A DNA stretch of 64,000 nt from Paraescarpia echinospica (lineage: Eukaryota; Annelida; Polychaeta; Sabellida; Siboglinidae). Below the pieces are notes generated by a model. That model saw only the letters and a list, made by a program, of their open reading frames with translations. It ran no database searches and had not been told where the DNA came from. Of the stretch, positions 25,284 through 40,346 are shown piece by piece. Both the position numbers and the translations under genes were made by a program. The stretch lies in assembly GCA_020002185.1 (NCBI GenBank), contig CM034543.1:11588746-11652745 (forward strand), read 5' to 3'. Numbering within the stretch: the first letter of the stretch is position 1; each line of letters starts with the position of its first letter.

Positions 25284-26710
25284 CATTGATGCGTTCCGTA
25301 TGTTATGATAGATGTAGTTTAAACTGTACACCATGGATTTAAGATACAAACAACCGGACAACTTCCCTTTAATGGAAGCGTTACGTCCTTACATTATTTT
25401 GTTAACACCAGAATACGTGTATTCCATCACTCTGTTCCCTTAGGCCCACCCTCCCACTGATTTTTTTCTGGCGGTGTTTATGTCGAAGGAAATGACCCAA
25501 ATAAACAATGGTCAGCGCGCTTGTGTTGATCTATTACTTTGTTTTTGTGTGTTGACTATTCTCGGCGTTTCAACATTTGTCTTTGTTCTTTGTGTGAAGC
25601 TAATCAATTCTAAAGAATAATGCGTCTAACACTGGCATACCATGTGCGTTAACAAATTGACCTAAACATCCAGTAAACAGGGCGAACAGATTAAAAAGCC
25701 TACCACTCATTTCGTTCGGATTGGCTAGGAATACCCTTGTGTTTAGATGTTATGGTTTTGTGTGTTTGAATGTAGGAACGCTCAGAGCGAATCACATTTG
25801 ATCTTTGTCAAACATGTTCATTCATAGTCCACCGCTAAAAAGCATTCAGCCATGGGGTATATACTACGCGAAATGCTTCGTTCCAACATTCCGTCATTTG
25901 CTAATGCTCACTTGAACTGTTGATATATCACTAACATGTTGGTTGCGATAACTACTATGCTGTTTCGCCCCATATTCACACTGTGGAAAAATATCCTTTA
26001 GTTCAGTTCTAATAGGTCTCGGGCGGGAAAGCGAACGCCGCAGCAACGCTGACCAACCAACACTAATGTTTGTCTTCAGCATAACCAACGATAGGTTAGC
26101 GTGATCACTAGGAAACTTGATATACATTACGAGGCGAAAAACACTGGGACATTCACAACGCCCGTCGTTGCGTTGTATCGCCTGAATGGGCAGGTGTTGA
26201 CTCCAACTGTTGAGTCACTATTTATGCTTCCCATTTCCGACAACTTTAATGTGAGTACAAAAAAAGAAAACGAATTACCTCAACAAAATGTACGGCTAAC
26301 GTCATACATAGTTGGTTCAGTCATATTAAGCCTAGGCTGTTTATTCTTCTTTTTATTATAATGTTTTATGACTAGAATTAATATGTTGAAGGTATATTGA
26401 TCCCTAAATTGAATTTAATAAACCGAAACAGTGGTCACAAAACGAATATATTCACCACGAAATGTTCAAATTGTAAATAAATATTCAAGTTATAAAAAGA
26501 TTATGTTTTCAACACAGTTAACGCCGGGTAGTTTAATCGCAAATCGCCCTGAACTTCGGTGCGGTCGCGATGTTCCCAAATTTGAAACAACTGATTCAGC
26601 GAATGTGTTGTAAATCATATTGTGTAAGGGAATAGACAACCTAGTTTTAATATCAACAATAACATCGCAAATCATAATCTATACACCTTAGATGAGAGTT
26701 ATATAGAGAA

Positions 26711-27001
26711 AGTAAAAGTGTTTAAATACTTCAGCTCCTACACTAACTGTCGACATGACTTTCTATGTGTGCAACCCCAAGCGTGGAGTAATTCATGCGC
26801 TAGATAACGTATGACGATCGCCAGAATGCAGACACACCGAAATAAACACCGTCAGGACCACAGTTGAACCGTTGTGAATCATGGACGCTGACACAAACAC
26901 TCGAGAAAACGCTTGATGGCTCCTACACCGGACTACTACGCAAAATATACAATCTGTTCTGGCGCAATCACATCACAAACCACGAATAGAACCAGTGTTC
27001 G
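26711..27001 (+). mobile_element. LINE reverse-transcriptase C-terminal relic, copy B
   Basis: Copy of 5815-6105 with the same frameshifts, so the element was already dead before the duplication. Confidence 0.65.
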
Positions 27002-29116
27002 AAATATACCTGACCCGGTGTTCACTGACCGCCTACTTGGCCGTCGGGTCGGCAATTTTTGGAGTTGCTGGTCCGTTTGACCGCCTACTTTTCCGAGGAA
27101 ATGACAACGTCGTTCAGCAGCACATATCAGCTTATCATTGAAACTGACAGCAGGAAGACACTGTTTACAACAACAACAATAACAACAACGAACAGCAACA
27201 ACAACATGTTTATAAACGTTCCTTTTTACGCTCACTGTTGACCAATTTCTACTATTTTGAAATGCGGCGCACACAAAGCGCGCATGGTATAATGATTTTT
27301 ATTCTCGATAAAGCACCCAAAACGAGGTAATTTACTACTCTCGGTAAGAGTATGGCTCTTCGTATTATAATCGAAGAACCTGGTAAGAACCAAGATATGT
27401 TCAAAGACATGGACCAGTTGGACGCCACTGCTGCTGGCCCAACTGGTGATAGCGACTCTGACCTGTCTGACATTAGCCATGAATCTTCCGACTTTTGTTG
27501 TTGCCGCTGGAATGCGATTCTTGATGATCTTTGTTAAAATAAATGGTCGGTTGCCAATGTTTGTTAAATTTTACTGTAACTTGATAAAATACGGACCTGT
27601 AGCTTTGCTGCCGGACCATAACTTGTCCGGCTAACCAGCACCTCTCTGAGGTTAAGGTCGAACACTGAATAGTACGGCAGTCTACTACGAATTTCCACCA
27701 CAGCGAGGCAATGTCATGTACGTCTGGCAGGACATTGAAGCGCCACAACGAAATAGGTAACAGTGTTCTCCTGCGGAAGCCCATCAGGCTATCAGAGATG
27801 AGGACGCCCGAACATTGATCGTGAGCGACACAGTGGAGATGGCCTCAGTGGCACATAGTTACCAATGCGATGACAAACAGAAAACACTGGAAACAACTCA
27901 TTATATCACCATGTTAAATGGAGAACGTAAGTAAATAGGTAATTAAGTACGTAAGTAAGTTAGTTAGACAGTATATTGGAAACTGTGTGCACTTGGTTCA
28001 AATTTCCTATATTAAGGATTTGGAACATGAACGAGGGCCTTAATGCACTGGCAACGAAGTATAGGGGGCGGGTGCGACCTATAAACCCTGGAAACTAATA
28101 CTGACCCCTTATAAGCTCCGTTTAAGTTAAAAAAAAGTAAGTATAACGTCGTCCTCGAAATATGGACGACGTGATGTTGATTTCCTTAGTTCGACATTTC
28201 GTTCACATGTGAAGACAATGCGGTCACATCTTCAGCTAGGCACAGTGCCAGACAAGTCACACCTTTGACCCAACAACAATGTAATCTATCCAGACAAAAT
28301 TGCGGAAATGCGCACTGGTTTCCTAAATATGAAATTATAATACAGAATATATAGCCTGGTATAATAGTGTCGTGCACATAGCCATTTAATTCATTTGCTC
28401 CTGCGTAATAACACTATCATCAGCATTGCTCCTGACAGTCCCGGATATGTGGCTCTTTCCGGAGTCACGTGTAACAGTATGGTTCGTAGATAAAACAAAT
28501 AGCAACTACCCTATATGCTACTCACTCATTTGTCGTTGTGTACTATGAGGGCGCCACTGCTACCAGTCTGCACCCCACCAGATGGTTGTGTCTTAAGTCA
28601 GGTCGCATGCTTCCATTCCTGTCCACGGTCCTTATCCAACTTCCGATAAAGCGACCGTCATTCTGGAATCAGACATCTTGCTCAAGTAAATCACCAGAAC
28701 AATACGGCCACTCCAGTCCGGCACTATCGTGGAATTTGACACTATAAAATGTAAGCGTGCGTGCGTATGTGTGTGTGTGTGTGTGTTTGCGTGCGTGCGT
28801 GCGTGTGTTATTTAAGTCAAATAATGGTGCGTATAGAACCTTTGACGAAAACCTGTCCCACTCACGCACACACGCACACATGCATGTATTCATGCGAATG
28901 AAGACAAATTTTGAGTTATGCGGACTACCATAGACTGATCAATCTCATGCAAATCCCTGCAAGCTTCCAATGATATGTCGTCGTTGTTACCCATCAAAGG
29001 TCACCCTCGCAGCCTGTGACAAAATGGAACATCGGAGACACCGAAGTATAATTAGACATTTTAATATGGCTGTTTTAGGGCTCCGGTGCATGTATAATTA
29101 CCATCATGCTAGCCAG

Positions 29117-29440
<324 letters not shown>

Positions 29441-29787
29441 AGATTGCTGTGCATACAATGTTGAGAGTGTACTGGGGTATAGGACGCACATATCGCTGGC
29501 ATCAATTACATCTCTCAGCACTGCGTTTACAAATAACATGACAATCGAAGAAAATATAATGGCAATGTATTAAGACACTTACTCGTTTGAGAACCTTGTT
29601 TTACTAATACTTTAAAGGTAAAGACTGCTTGCACACTACTTAAGTCCAACTAGTTACACTCTTCGCGTAATCTTACTTATGCAGCGTTTACATGTCCGTT
29701 TATGTCGCATTCCTTAACATAAAATATGTAATGCTGCGTTCAGAAAAAAACACAATGATATATGATATTCTCGTCCATGACATTAAA

Positions 29788-30112
29788 GGTATGTTTTATA
29801 TAGCTCAGTATCCAGTCCTCAGGACTGCTCAAAGCGCTGTACAATTTACTCCCTGGCAGACCTGCTCAATCGAACACCATCTCGACTTTTTGGGAAGCAT
29901 CCAGCCACGCTGCAATTAATGCGCGAAAACCATTCGTACACAAATACCCACCACTGTCTATAGCCAGGTACTCATTCGTACAGCTGAGTGAACTGGAGCA
30001 ACATATAGTGAACGAACTGGCCCAAGGTTCGACACCGCCGCAGAAGATTCGAACATGTGTTCTCTCGGTTGAAAGTCCGAAGCTTTATCCTCTGCACCAC
30101 GGCGTTACGCGA
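29788..30112 (-). mobile_element. tRNA-derived SINE, full length, copy B
   Basis: Orthologous to 8888-9214 within the duplicated block, nearly identical, in the same position relative to neighbours. It was inserted before the segmental duplication. Confidence 0.8.
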
Positions 30113-31516
30113 CAGTGATAGTGAACACACACAATGTTTACTTTTCGCAAAAGGAGTTGTATTTTTGTATGTAAAACTGACTATGTGAGAGCTAAACAGC
30201 GCGGCAAATCCGGCAACACCTAACGGAAACAATGCGAAACATTTTCATTAAATTAGTTCGTGATAATTCCGATTGGTGACAGCATTAGAACAGAGCAACA
30301 TCAATAGTAAATAACATTTTAAAAGACGTGTATTTAAAAAAAACGTCCATGAGTAATCCATATTGAAACAATCCATAAAAAGATAAAACGCAAATAAAGG
30401 GTCATGATTTTCTTTAATGTAAAAAACAATACAAGCAATCACTCATAACTTAATTAGTTATATATAGTTATAAACACTTTGTTTCTTATCGGGATCGGGT
30501 AACACAAAAAAGAGAATTGTGCATTTTAGGGATAAATACGCATGTAATCGCGCACGCACGCACGCACGCACGCATAAGCACTCTCTCTCTCTCACACTCA
30601 CACATACACACACACACACACGCACGGATGGACGGACGCACGCACGCACACACACACATAGCTCAATTAAAATTATACGTGTACCAGAGCCTCCAAATAA
30701 CCATGTTAAAACATATGCGAAGTAGCCGATCAGTCATCGGTGTCGCCAATGTTCCACATTGTCACAGGCCGCGAGCGTGACCTTTGAAGGGTAACAACGA
30801 CGACACATCATTGGAAGCCTGCAGGGCATTGCATGAGATTGCTCAGTAAATTCTAAGGCAGCCCGCATAATTCAAAATTTGGTTTTATTCGCATGAGTAC
30901 ATGCATGTATGCGTGTGCGCGTGGGTGGGTGCGGGTGTTCGTCAAAGATGACTACGCACCATTACTTGACATAAAGCCTAATTCACACCAGTAGCATCGC
31001 AATAATGAATACTTGTGGTTTCCAGGTTACTTGAACCGAACAACTGAAGACCAAGTGTCAGGCAATTCCATTTCATTTGTAAAGATATATTGCAATCCCG
31101 AATTCGCTGTTTTTAGCAATGAATAGGCATTAACGAGCAACTCATTTACAACATATTCCATTAATGTCATTGAAACGCCACCATGCATAACCGCGTAAAA
31201 ATGTACAAGGTGACCTTTGTTAACGTCTCTTTCAAATAGTTGACGCTTCTCATCAAATGACGTGTCGGTCGCGTGTGACAGTCTAGACAATTTGAAAAAA
31301 ATATGAACACTGGAAGAATTCATGGTCAGTCATAGATATTGATGATAAAAATGTAGGATAGGTTTGCTAACTAGATACTTTTTCACTACAGGCTAGATGA
31401 TTGTGAGACGTGTATGTATAATTATATATATATATATATATGTTGAATGAATCTAACGTGTAGTCGAGGCACATAGGCTTTAGATGTACGTATGTAGAAT
31501 GGTGGAGGAGACAGAC

Positions 31517-31719
<203 letters not shown>

Positions 31720-31720
31720 G

Positions 31721-31952
31721 CACTCGTGCACGCACGCACGCACGTCCACTCACGCAGAGAAGGTCGTGAAGTCCATGACAGAGTAATCTGTTAGCCAATA
31801 TCAGGCCAGACAGTTTATACAGACTCGAGGAGAGGAGAGGTAACGAACATACAAACAAGTTCACGCACTCGTGCACGCACGCACGCACGTCCACTCACGC
31901 AGAGAAGGTCGTGAAGTCCATGACAGAGTAATCTGTTAGCCAATATCAGGCC
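31721..31952. repeat. 87-bp local direct repeat found only in copy B
   Basis: 31721-31807 and 31866-31952 are the same sequence (starts CACTCGTGCACGCAC, ends TATCAGGCC), separated by 58 bp. Copy A has it once (about 11064-11150). Confidence 0.9.
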
Positions 31953-32141
31953 CAGTTTTCCTCCACCAGCGTATCAGTTGTCAATGCAAAATCGCTGACA
32001 CATATACAATGGTTCGATTATTTGACTTAAGAGAGCACACACACACCGGTGTAGTTTGGTGTTTATTTCATACAGCGAAACAAAAAATCTCCGCGCATAA
32101 AGCCGTTTATTATATGTTGTCAACAAGTGTGCAACAAAATC

Positions 32142-32407
32142 ACATGCAGAGCCAAAACCCCCACATTCAGGCTTTCTAAAACTTCCAGTTGCAACACTTC
32201 TGAGGCCCTCTAAAGCCCACATTGAGGCTCTCCACAAACCATCAATTCTACCCCTTTGTGACACCCAAAAACCACATTCGGTCTCACGAAAAGCACCTCC
32301 TTTTGCACCCGCCTCTTGAGGCTGCCCCCAAAACACTTTCAGCCTCTCCTAAATCCTCACTGTATACCCCCTTGAGGCTCCCGCAAAAACAAACACCACT
32401 TTGAGGC
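32142..32407. repeat. Degenerate GAGGCTC-type minisatellite, copy B
   Basis: Same degenerate array as 11340-11605, with almost no divergence between the copies. Confidence 0.6.
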
Positions 32408-32491
32408 GATACAAGAATCTTATTCTTATCGTGTTTGAGTACCTTTTCATCGCCAATATGACATGTATGGTCAATATATTTCACAATCTCT

Positions 32492-33062
32492 CGCTCCCGG
32501 ATATTACAAAACGTCAGCGTTTCCAGAATTGTTTGGCAAGTGTAGTTACACAATCTCCTCGATTTTCCCGCACAGTGCCACTTCTAAAAGCACTGCATTG
32601 GCTCCCCGTGCGATACTGCATTATGTTTAAGATCTGTACAGTCACCTTTCGAGCCCTTTCATCCAAATAATCTGCATATTTACTCTTAATGCTCACCCCA
32701 GCTAGACAGCACAGGCAACGTCGGTCTAGTTCAAAGTTACTATCTGTTCCAGAGTTAAGACAAAGGCTAGAACTCGAGCTATTTCAGTTGCCGCGCTGAC
32801 TGTATGGAATTCGCTTCCCGTAAGTATCAAATCAGCAGAAAATATTGTTACATTTCGCCGTCACCTGAAAACTTTTCTTTTTAATATCGGCTGTCCTCCC
32901 TAGCTTCCTAGCACAACCCATCCAATTGTTGTCGACTTTCGCCTAGCACACGAGTATGGGAATGCTTAATCCTTTCGTTTTGTTGCGCCATTGAGCACGG
33001 AGTGTCTGAGGATATTGGCGCTTAATAAGTAGTTTAGTTATTATTATTATTATTATTTATTA
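32492..33062 (+). mobile_element. L2-like LINE 3' fragment, copy B
   Basis: Counterpart of 11690-12258 with the same stop and TTA tail. Confidence 0.75.
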
Positions 33063-33536
33063 GATTGATTACGTTGCTAATGAAGAATGTTTCCATAGCC
33101 ACAAAGAAATATGTCAACACCGTGTTGGCCGTTATGTCAAGTGACGCTTTTCGTTAAGCTTTGAGTGATGGTCGAGGGGGGCGAGAGGTGGAGACGTTAA
33201 CCAATATACATCAATATATACCGCCTCGGCTCACTGTATCTTATTTATAGGCCACATAAATTAAAAGACACCATCGTGCGTACGAACTGTGTCGTTGTCA
33301 CTCGCCTCATGTTGTACAGTCCAACAGCTCGCATATTCTGTCAGTCCGGTTGAATATGGAGGCAAAGGTGAGTGTACCAAGCTCTCGCTGAATGCAATAC
33401 GTTCCACGAGTACGTTTACTGTGTATCTATGATAGAGATGGCGTAGTGGGTATAGCAGGTTCTCGAAGATGACGTAAACAGTTAGCACAAGTTAAATTCT
33501 GAAATCTTACACGGCACATTCAATTTCATTAAAGTG

Positions 33537-33975
<439 letters not shown>

Positions 33976-34342
33976 GAAATATGTAACGGTTACTTGAAGT
34001 ATTGCAATAGTATTTGTGTTGTACAAAAATTGTGTTGGCGTCTACTTTTCGCGTAAATCAGGTTGTATTACATATGTTTGCTTTCTCGCGCAACATGGTA
34101 CATAGCCAAAGTTTAATTAATATTATGTACGGAATATAATATAGTACCAACTCGTGGTTCGTGATACTGGGAGTTGTTTGGAGCAGAACTTTGACAGCGA
34201 AATGCTATTGGGGTTATAATTACAACCAATGGTTCAGGAAGTTTTACCGTTCTTGCTTGGCAGTGTCTTTGGGTCCATCGCTATTGACCTCGCCACCAAT
34301 ACCGTGACACCGGCATTACACTTTGATCAAGACTACCTCAAG

Positions 34343-37300
34343 ATGACATACCTCCGAGTTGTTGGTGTTGTTGCACTAGTTATACTGAGCGTCCTCGTCA
34401 CGTACACAGGTATGCTTAATAGCCACATATAATAGTCGTTATTTCAATAATAACAACAACAATTACAACCCAGAATTATTTGCCAAATATGCAATTATAA
34501 ACCATGCATCGATGTTGAAATGGTCACGAAGAAGTGTATCATTTATTAAAGTTGCTCAATTACAGTACATATAACTACATGCATCGTATACTGTTCTTTT
34601 CCTTCAAAGTCTTTATAAACCTCCTATTTACTTATGACTGGTTGTATTTCGTCAATAACTCATGTGATGACTGAACGAAATGTTTTTAATACAGTCAATG
34701 TTCTACGTTTTAGCTGAAAGTTTGGTGGTCAACATTATATTCATCCGCACAGTCGGCGTTCTACTGAAAATCTGATCGCCCACATATTTACATAAATTGT
34801 AGACAACATTTGCAATTTAAATAGTGAATTGCGCCCGGATTCGGTTAGATTCATATTTCATTAGGTTGTACCGTTACCTGTCAGAAAGCTTCTGTTCGTT
34901 CAACGGAACTATTGACACCTTCATGGTGCAATGTGCCGTTCTCGTGAATAACACGTAAAGTTGTCGAAGGCTACGTTAAGCCAACATAACGATTCAGACG
35001 GGTAACTGTACAAAAACAGCACAACCTCATCAAACAGTTGCATTGTTCGTTGTGATTTGATTTGGGATAACTGCCAAGCAGAACGTCGGGGGACATTCAG
35101 ATTGACCTTTTTGAGAGCTGCCAGTGGACGAACAGATTTAGGATCTCTGACCTCAACACCGGCAGTAATTTCTAACACTGACTCCTTCTCACATTCGTCG
35201 GCCAAGCTACATCACAAAACGGCCCTTTTACAAGACTTGTTTCTTGCCCCGAGTAACCCCAAATTAATTTATATGTGACTTACATGAATGATATATCTAC
35301 TCCTTGCAACATGCTATCGACATTCCCGCGTTGGGCTTTGATGAAAGGTCAGGTTGAAAACCCCCGTGGATAACTTATTTTGCGCATTGGAGCTTCAATG
35401 TGCTGCCAGCCGATGTGCTGAAAACAGTTTCCCACACCTATTGTAGGTCGCTGATTGGCCGCGGCTCCAACATTATTTAGATCCAGTTGGCATTCTCCCC
35501 AAAATAATCGTTCCGGAAATCGACGTCATTTATTGCATCGCGCCTTTGCTTAGACGACCGATTCTGCTGGCACATGTCGTTCGGGTACATTTATTTTAAA
35601 AAGCTCCTCCAAAGGTCTGTAGCAGCAGAACCTCCCAGATAACTGAGAAAAACAAACATTACATGCACAGATGCATCTACATTGAAGAGAAAAATGAGAA
35701 ATCGCAAATGCGAAACCAATCGATCTTCTAATTTCGATGAGCTAAAAGGCTTCATTGTCAACTTTCCATCTCGGGTGATTGCTCTGAAATGGAGTTTTAC
35801 TAAACGTGATAACGTGCTGTAAACGAAATAATGTAATATAGTGTTACTTTTTAATGCGCTAATGTTGTTAAGTGTTATTACATTTAGTTGAACATATTTT
35901 TTAATATTGTTAAATTTGGCACTATCTTCTTAAGTTGTGACAAATAATTTGTTATTCTAGAATGTCGCCGAGAGCTGACGTGCATTGACTTCGAAAAGGG
36001 TTACACCGGTTCGCGAGGGGTGTGGGTCGGACATCGGAGAGTGACGAGGATTGCCCCAACTGTCCCGTCAGTCGCCTGTCCGGCCGGCTGGTGCGCCTAC
36101 TTTAGCCCGTCCTCCCGCCTCATCGTTCCCCGCTTCGCTAACGCCTTCTCCGCCTGGCCAACGTTCTCCGTGAGCTTGTGGTACAAGTCGAGCGTCAACG
36201 CAACGATGACACTGCTGAGGAACGACCAATGCAAAGACGAGGGCTCCTTGCACGTGTTCACCTTCCACGGAGACAGGGTCGTCGCCATGATGGTCGCTAG
36301 TGAGGAAGACTTCGCCATGACTACTGCGTCAGGGGTACGGTTTCCGGCGACGCGTGCCCTTCGTTCTACTGATCTCTATAAACAAATTAAACACCATCAT
36401 TTATACAATGCAATATAGACTGTTTGCAAAGTTCCTTCTCGTAAATGGTCGCTTTGCTCTACGTCACCGTAATTGTTAATAATAATTATTATTATATAAA
36501 CATTGATATACTAGTATTTATTTTAATGTGATACAAGCTAAGTTAGGCCTGATATTAGATAACTAAAGAATTCTAGTTAACTACCATTGTGCGAAAGAAA
36601 CCGTCAATGTGTAAATCAGACGCCAATGGTGTATGGAAGCAAATAGTATTGAAAAAGGGAGTGGATATACAGCCAGACTGGCCAAAACAATAACGTATTA
36701 ATATATATTGGCGATTCCGCGATATATGAACCCTGAGATCGCAAATTGTGTTCCAGGCGGATCTGGATGTGTGGAGCCATATTGCAGTTACATGGGATAG
36801 ACGAAACATGAGACTATTCCTGAATGGAGAACTCCAAGATACACAGTCACTAACAGGTAACACAACGTCGTTGGTGTAATAATTCGTTGCTTCTGCATAA
36901 AGCGTCGTTGCCCGTGTTCGGATGTCAACTAAAAACTCGTTCTGGTTAAATTTCATACAACCACCATTCATGTTGGGATGCGGTGGTGGATGGGTAGAGC
37001 ACCCGACTGATGGTCGAGGTGACAGTGGTTCATTTCCTTCCACATGTCGCAGTTTCGAAACGTCAGGCCCGTGGCGTGGCTGGTATTTTGGTGTGTATTA
37101 CTGTATGTTTTGATCGGGTTCCAAGATAATCTCCAACTGCACCCCTTCAGGCTCCCAACATAACCTCCAACTGTACCAACCTTGACGTCTCAAACTGCAC
37201 CTTAACTGAGACCTCCAACGCACCCTTATCAGACATTTCACTGCCCACCCTCTCGCGTTAAGTGCAGCAGTGCTGTATACGCACCAGAGAAGTCGAGATA

Positions 37301-38745
37301 CTGTTAGATTAAACAGGTCTGCCAGGGAGAAAAGTATAAAGCGTTTTTGAGCAGTCCCAAGGATTGGATACTTTGCTATATAAGAACTTACCTTTCCTTA
37401 CCTTCCACAAAATACTTCAATACGCAACGGCACGGGACACAATGGTCTAATGTATCCGGATAATGCAAGCGATGCAACCTCGCTCATTCATTAAATTAAC
37501 GATGATAAACTGTTAGACTAATAGGCCATCATGTCCCGATGTCGCAGAATGAATGTATATCTCTACCAAAAATGAACATTCGTCATCCCGAGATATGATC
37601 CTGTGATAAACCCACATAGCCCATTCTAGGATGACCCCAGGCGGATAGCGTGGCCAGAGAACACCCCCTGAAGGAGAAGCTCTACGTTGATCTGGAGGCA
37701 CTGAGGAGGATGACGGCATTCGTGAAGGCGACAGGCGTTTCCGTCTAGAGAATGATCGACGAAGAAGAAGTTATCATTATGTTCAGTCACACCCATTGTT
37801 TCACATATTGATTGTTCTATTTATGGTGCAGGAAGGCGTCTCTACGACAGCATATGCCCGATGATGGCCGGAGGACCGGCATACACGAAGACCATGGTTC
37901 CCTTTGATGGATACATGGACCAGGTAAGCAAGATGGGTTGGGGAACCGGTTAAATGGAGGCAGTCTGTTCTTAGTTTTCATTTATTAATTAATATATTAG
38001 ACTATACTAACTATGCTGAAGATATACTGCACGCAAATTATTATTAGTAAGCGTGTAACAACGTTCCTAATCTGAAGATACGACCCCGTAGCATGTTCAA
38101 ATAGTAAACGAAACCTCCGATTTCTAAACAAGTTTGATGTTCAACGACGCCCCATTTTCCCACGTTCAACACAGTAGACTTTCTGGTACACATTACTACG
38201 CCAGTTACTTTCGGGTTGACGACGTGACTAGCTCCCTTTAAAACCGGCTTGCGTTAGAAGTTTATTATCCCGATTTGTCATGTGGGACAGTGGCGCATAA
38301 AAACCCTCAACTAAAGTGTGCGTGACCAAAAGGAGCGGTCTCATAAGTCTGTAAAGTTCGGAAAAAACGTAAAGTAGTTTGTATTGTATCACACCAACAT
38401 CCACCTCCACCAGTACGGGGTGTAGGACTTGCGATTTTAGCGATCCAAAATGGCTTCCGAAACCACAGCCAATACGCAGCGGATTAAACTAAAGTAACAT
38501 TTTTGAGATGGACAATACAATACTGTACTCAATAGGTGGCGCCACAGGTTGCTCTGTAACGTGGTAACGACCTCCATTCACTCATATGTAATGCTTTACG
38601 AGCGAGCACACGAAAACCGAGAACACGACATTACATACATTTACGCGACACGAACGCTTACTGCATGTGTTTATCATTGTAGATTTGCTTCTATGGAAGA
38701 GTGTTGAGGAAAAAAGAAATCAAGAAATTGTACAACAATCCGTAA
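34343..38745 (+). CDS. Secreted LamG/concanavalin-A-like domain protein, tandem copy B (5 exons)
   Basis: Exons 34343-34409, 35961-36334, 36757-36856, 37832-37923 and 38683-38745 repeat the copy A gene with identical junctions and phases, again giving 231 residues and a TAA stop. By eye the only protein difference is residue 188 in exon 4 (AAA lysine in copy A, ATA isoleucine here); one further exon 4 change (GAC to GAT) is silent. No frameshift or stop is seen, so both copies look able to encode product. Intron 4 is shorter by a net of about 30 bp: it lacks a segment of about 47 bp present in copy A near 17273-17320 and gains about 15 bp near 38600. The gene lies about 20.8 kb downstream of copy A in the same orientation, as expected for a direct tandem duplication. 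Confidence 0.85.
37285..37394 (+). mobile_element. SINE 3' half inside LamG intron 3, copy B
   Basis: Duplicate of 16429-16538 at the equivalent intron position; shared truncation shows it predates the duplication. Confidence 0.7.
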
Positions 38746-39076
38746 CATATGAACACAGTCATGTCGAAGTCGATTTGTTTGGCACATATCGACCTATTCT
38801 GCAGCAACACAAGATTTAATACATGCAAGAGAAAATGCCTGGAATGTATTTTTGTTATATTTAGTTTAAACATATTGACATGTTTTGTACCCCTAATGAT
38901 TGATTATTTTGTTATAACTATACGCCCGCACATATGCACGCATGCATACACACAAACACACAAACACACAAACACACAAACACACAAACACACAAACACA
39001 CAAACACACAAACACACAAACACACAAACACACAAACATGCACACACGTACGCATGTACGCACGTTCGATCGATCG

Positions 39077-39079
<3 letters not shown>

Positions 39080-39132
<53 letters not shown>

Positions 39133-39327
39133 AGACTGAGACTGAGACAGAGACAGAGACTGAGACAGAGACAGAGACAGAGACTGAGACTGAGACTGAG
39201 ACAGAGACAGAGACAGAGACTGAGACAGAGACAGAGACAGAGACTGAGACTGAGACAGAGACAGAGACTGAGACAGAGACTGAGACTGAGACTGAGACTG
39301 AGACTGAGACTGAGACTGAGAGAGATA
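39080..39327. repeat. GA to GAGACT/GAGACA hexamer array, copy B
   Basis: Same array as 18279-18506 with a shorter GA part and a longer hexamer part; the T/A order of the hexamers differs. Confidence 0.95.
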
Positions 39328-40346
39328 TTGTTTCTTAATTATGTAGTTTATGCATTTCCTTCGTTTGCGATTAAAACATTCTTAAAAAGAAAGATAATTT
39401 AAGGAACATTACCTACTAATCCGCGAGGATTACGACACTATTATCTTGAAATATATATATATGCAGAAAACGCAGACAACGAATGTAGTATCGCCCCATA
39501 GTGATTATCCTAACATGCGAGTCATTTCACGCCCGAGGCCTTTTAAGATATCCCGCGTCCAGGGTTATATATTTCTCCACCCACTCGGTTTTTCTACCTA
39601 CAGTCCTTAAATCAACATCTCTCTAGGTGCACTGTACATTGTAATCTACACAGCTACACATCTACACACGAATAGTTAATTTATAGTGTTGTTTGTGAAT
39701 ATAACACTTTTGAGGTTGTGTGCGTTATACAAAAGTGTTTAGAAGGTTTAAACGTGATAGAGATAGATAGCATTTACAAGATGATCTTGACGGCTTGATC
39801 AAACGGTCTGAAAAGTGGCATATGTTGTTCAATTTTGGGAAATATAAACGCCTCCACGCAGGACATGGGAACGAAGAGGTAGAATATACAATGGGTTAAC
39901 CATTAGTGCTAATATGAAGGTTTCAGAGCAGTGCGGAAGAAGGCAAAAGTACTAATAATACTGCTGTACAAAACAATAGTTAGGCCTCATTTAGAATATT
40001 GTATAAATATGTGGAGGCCATATCGCAAGAAAGACAGGTATGCTAGAAAGAGTACAGAGGAGAGCGACAAAAATGATACAAAAACTGAGGAATTTTAGTT
40101 AGGAAATGTGGTTTAACAACACTAGAGACCAGGAGATTAAGAGGAGATCAAATAGAAGAAGTGTTTAAAATATTGAATGGTTATGAAAATATTGATACAA
40201 ATATATTTTATTCAATTAAGAAAGATAGAAGGACTAGAGAACATGAGGTTACATTAGTAAAGGATCAGTGTAGATTAGTTAATAAGAAAGTTCTTCACAA
40301 AGGACTATAAATGAATGAAACATATTATCTGCTGATTTAATTAAAA

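Noticed and set aside
38749..39402. 217-codon frame in copy B
   Set aside because: Mostly QTHKHTN and RLRQRQ repeats from CA and GAGACT arrays; the equivalent frame in copy A is broken.
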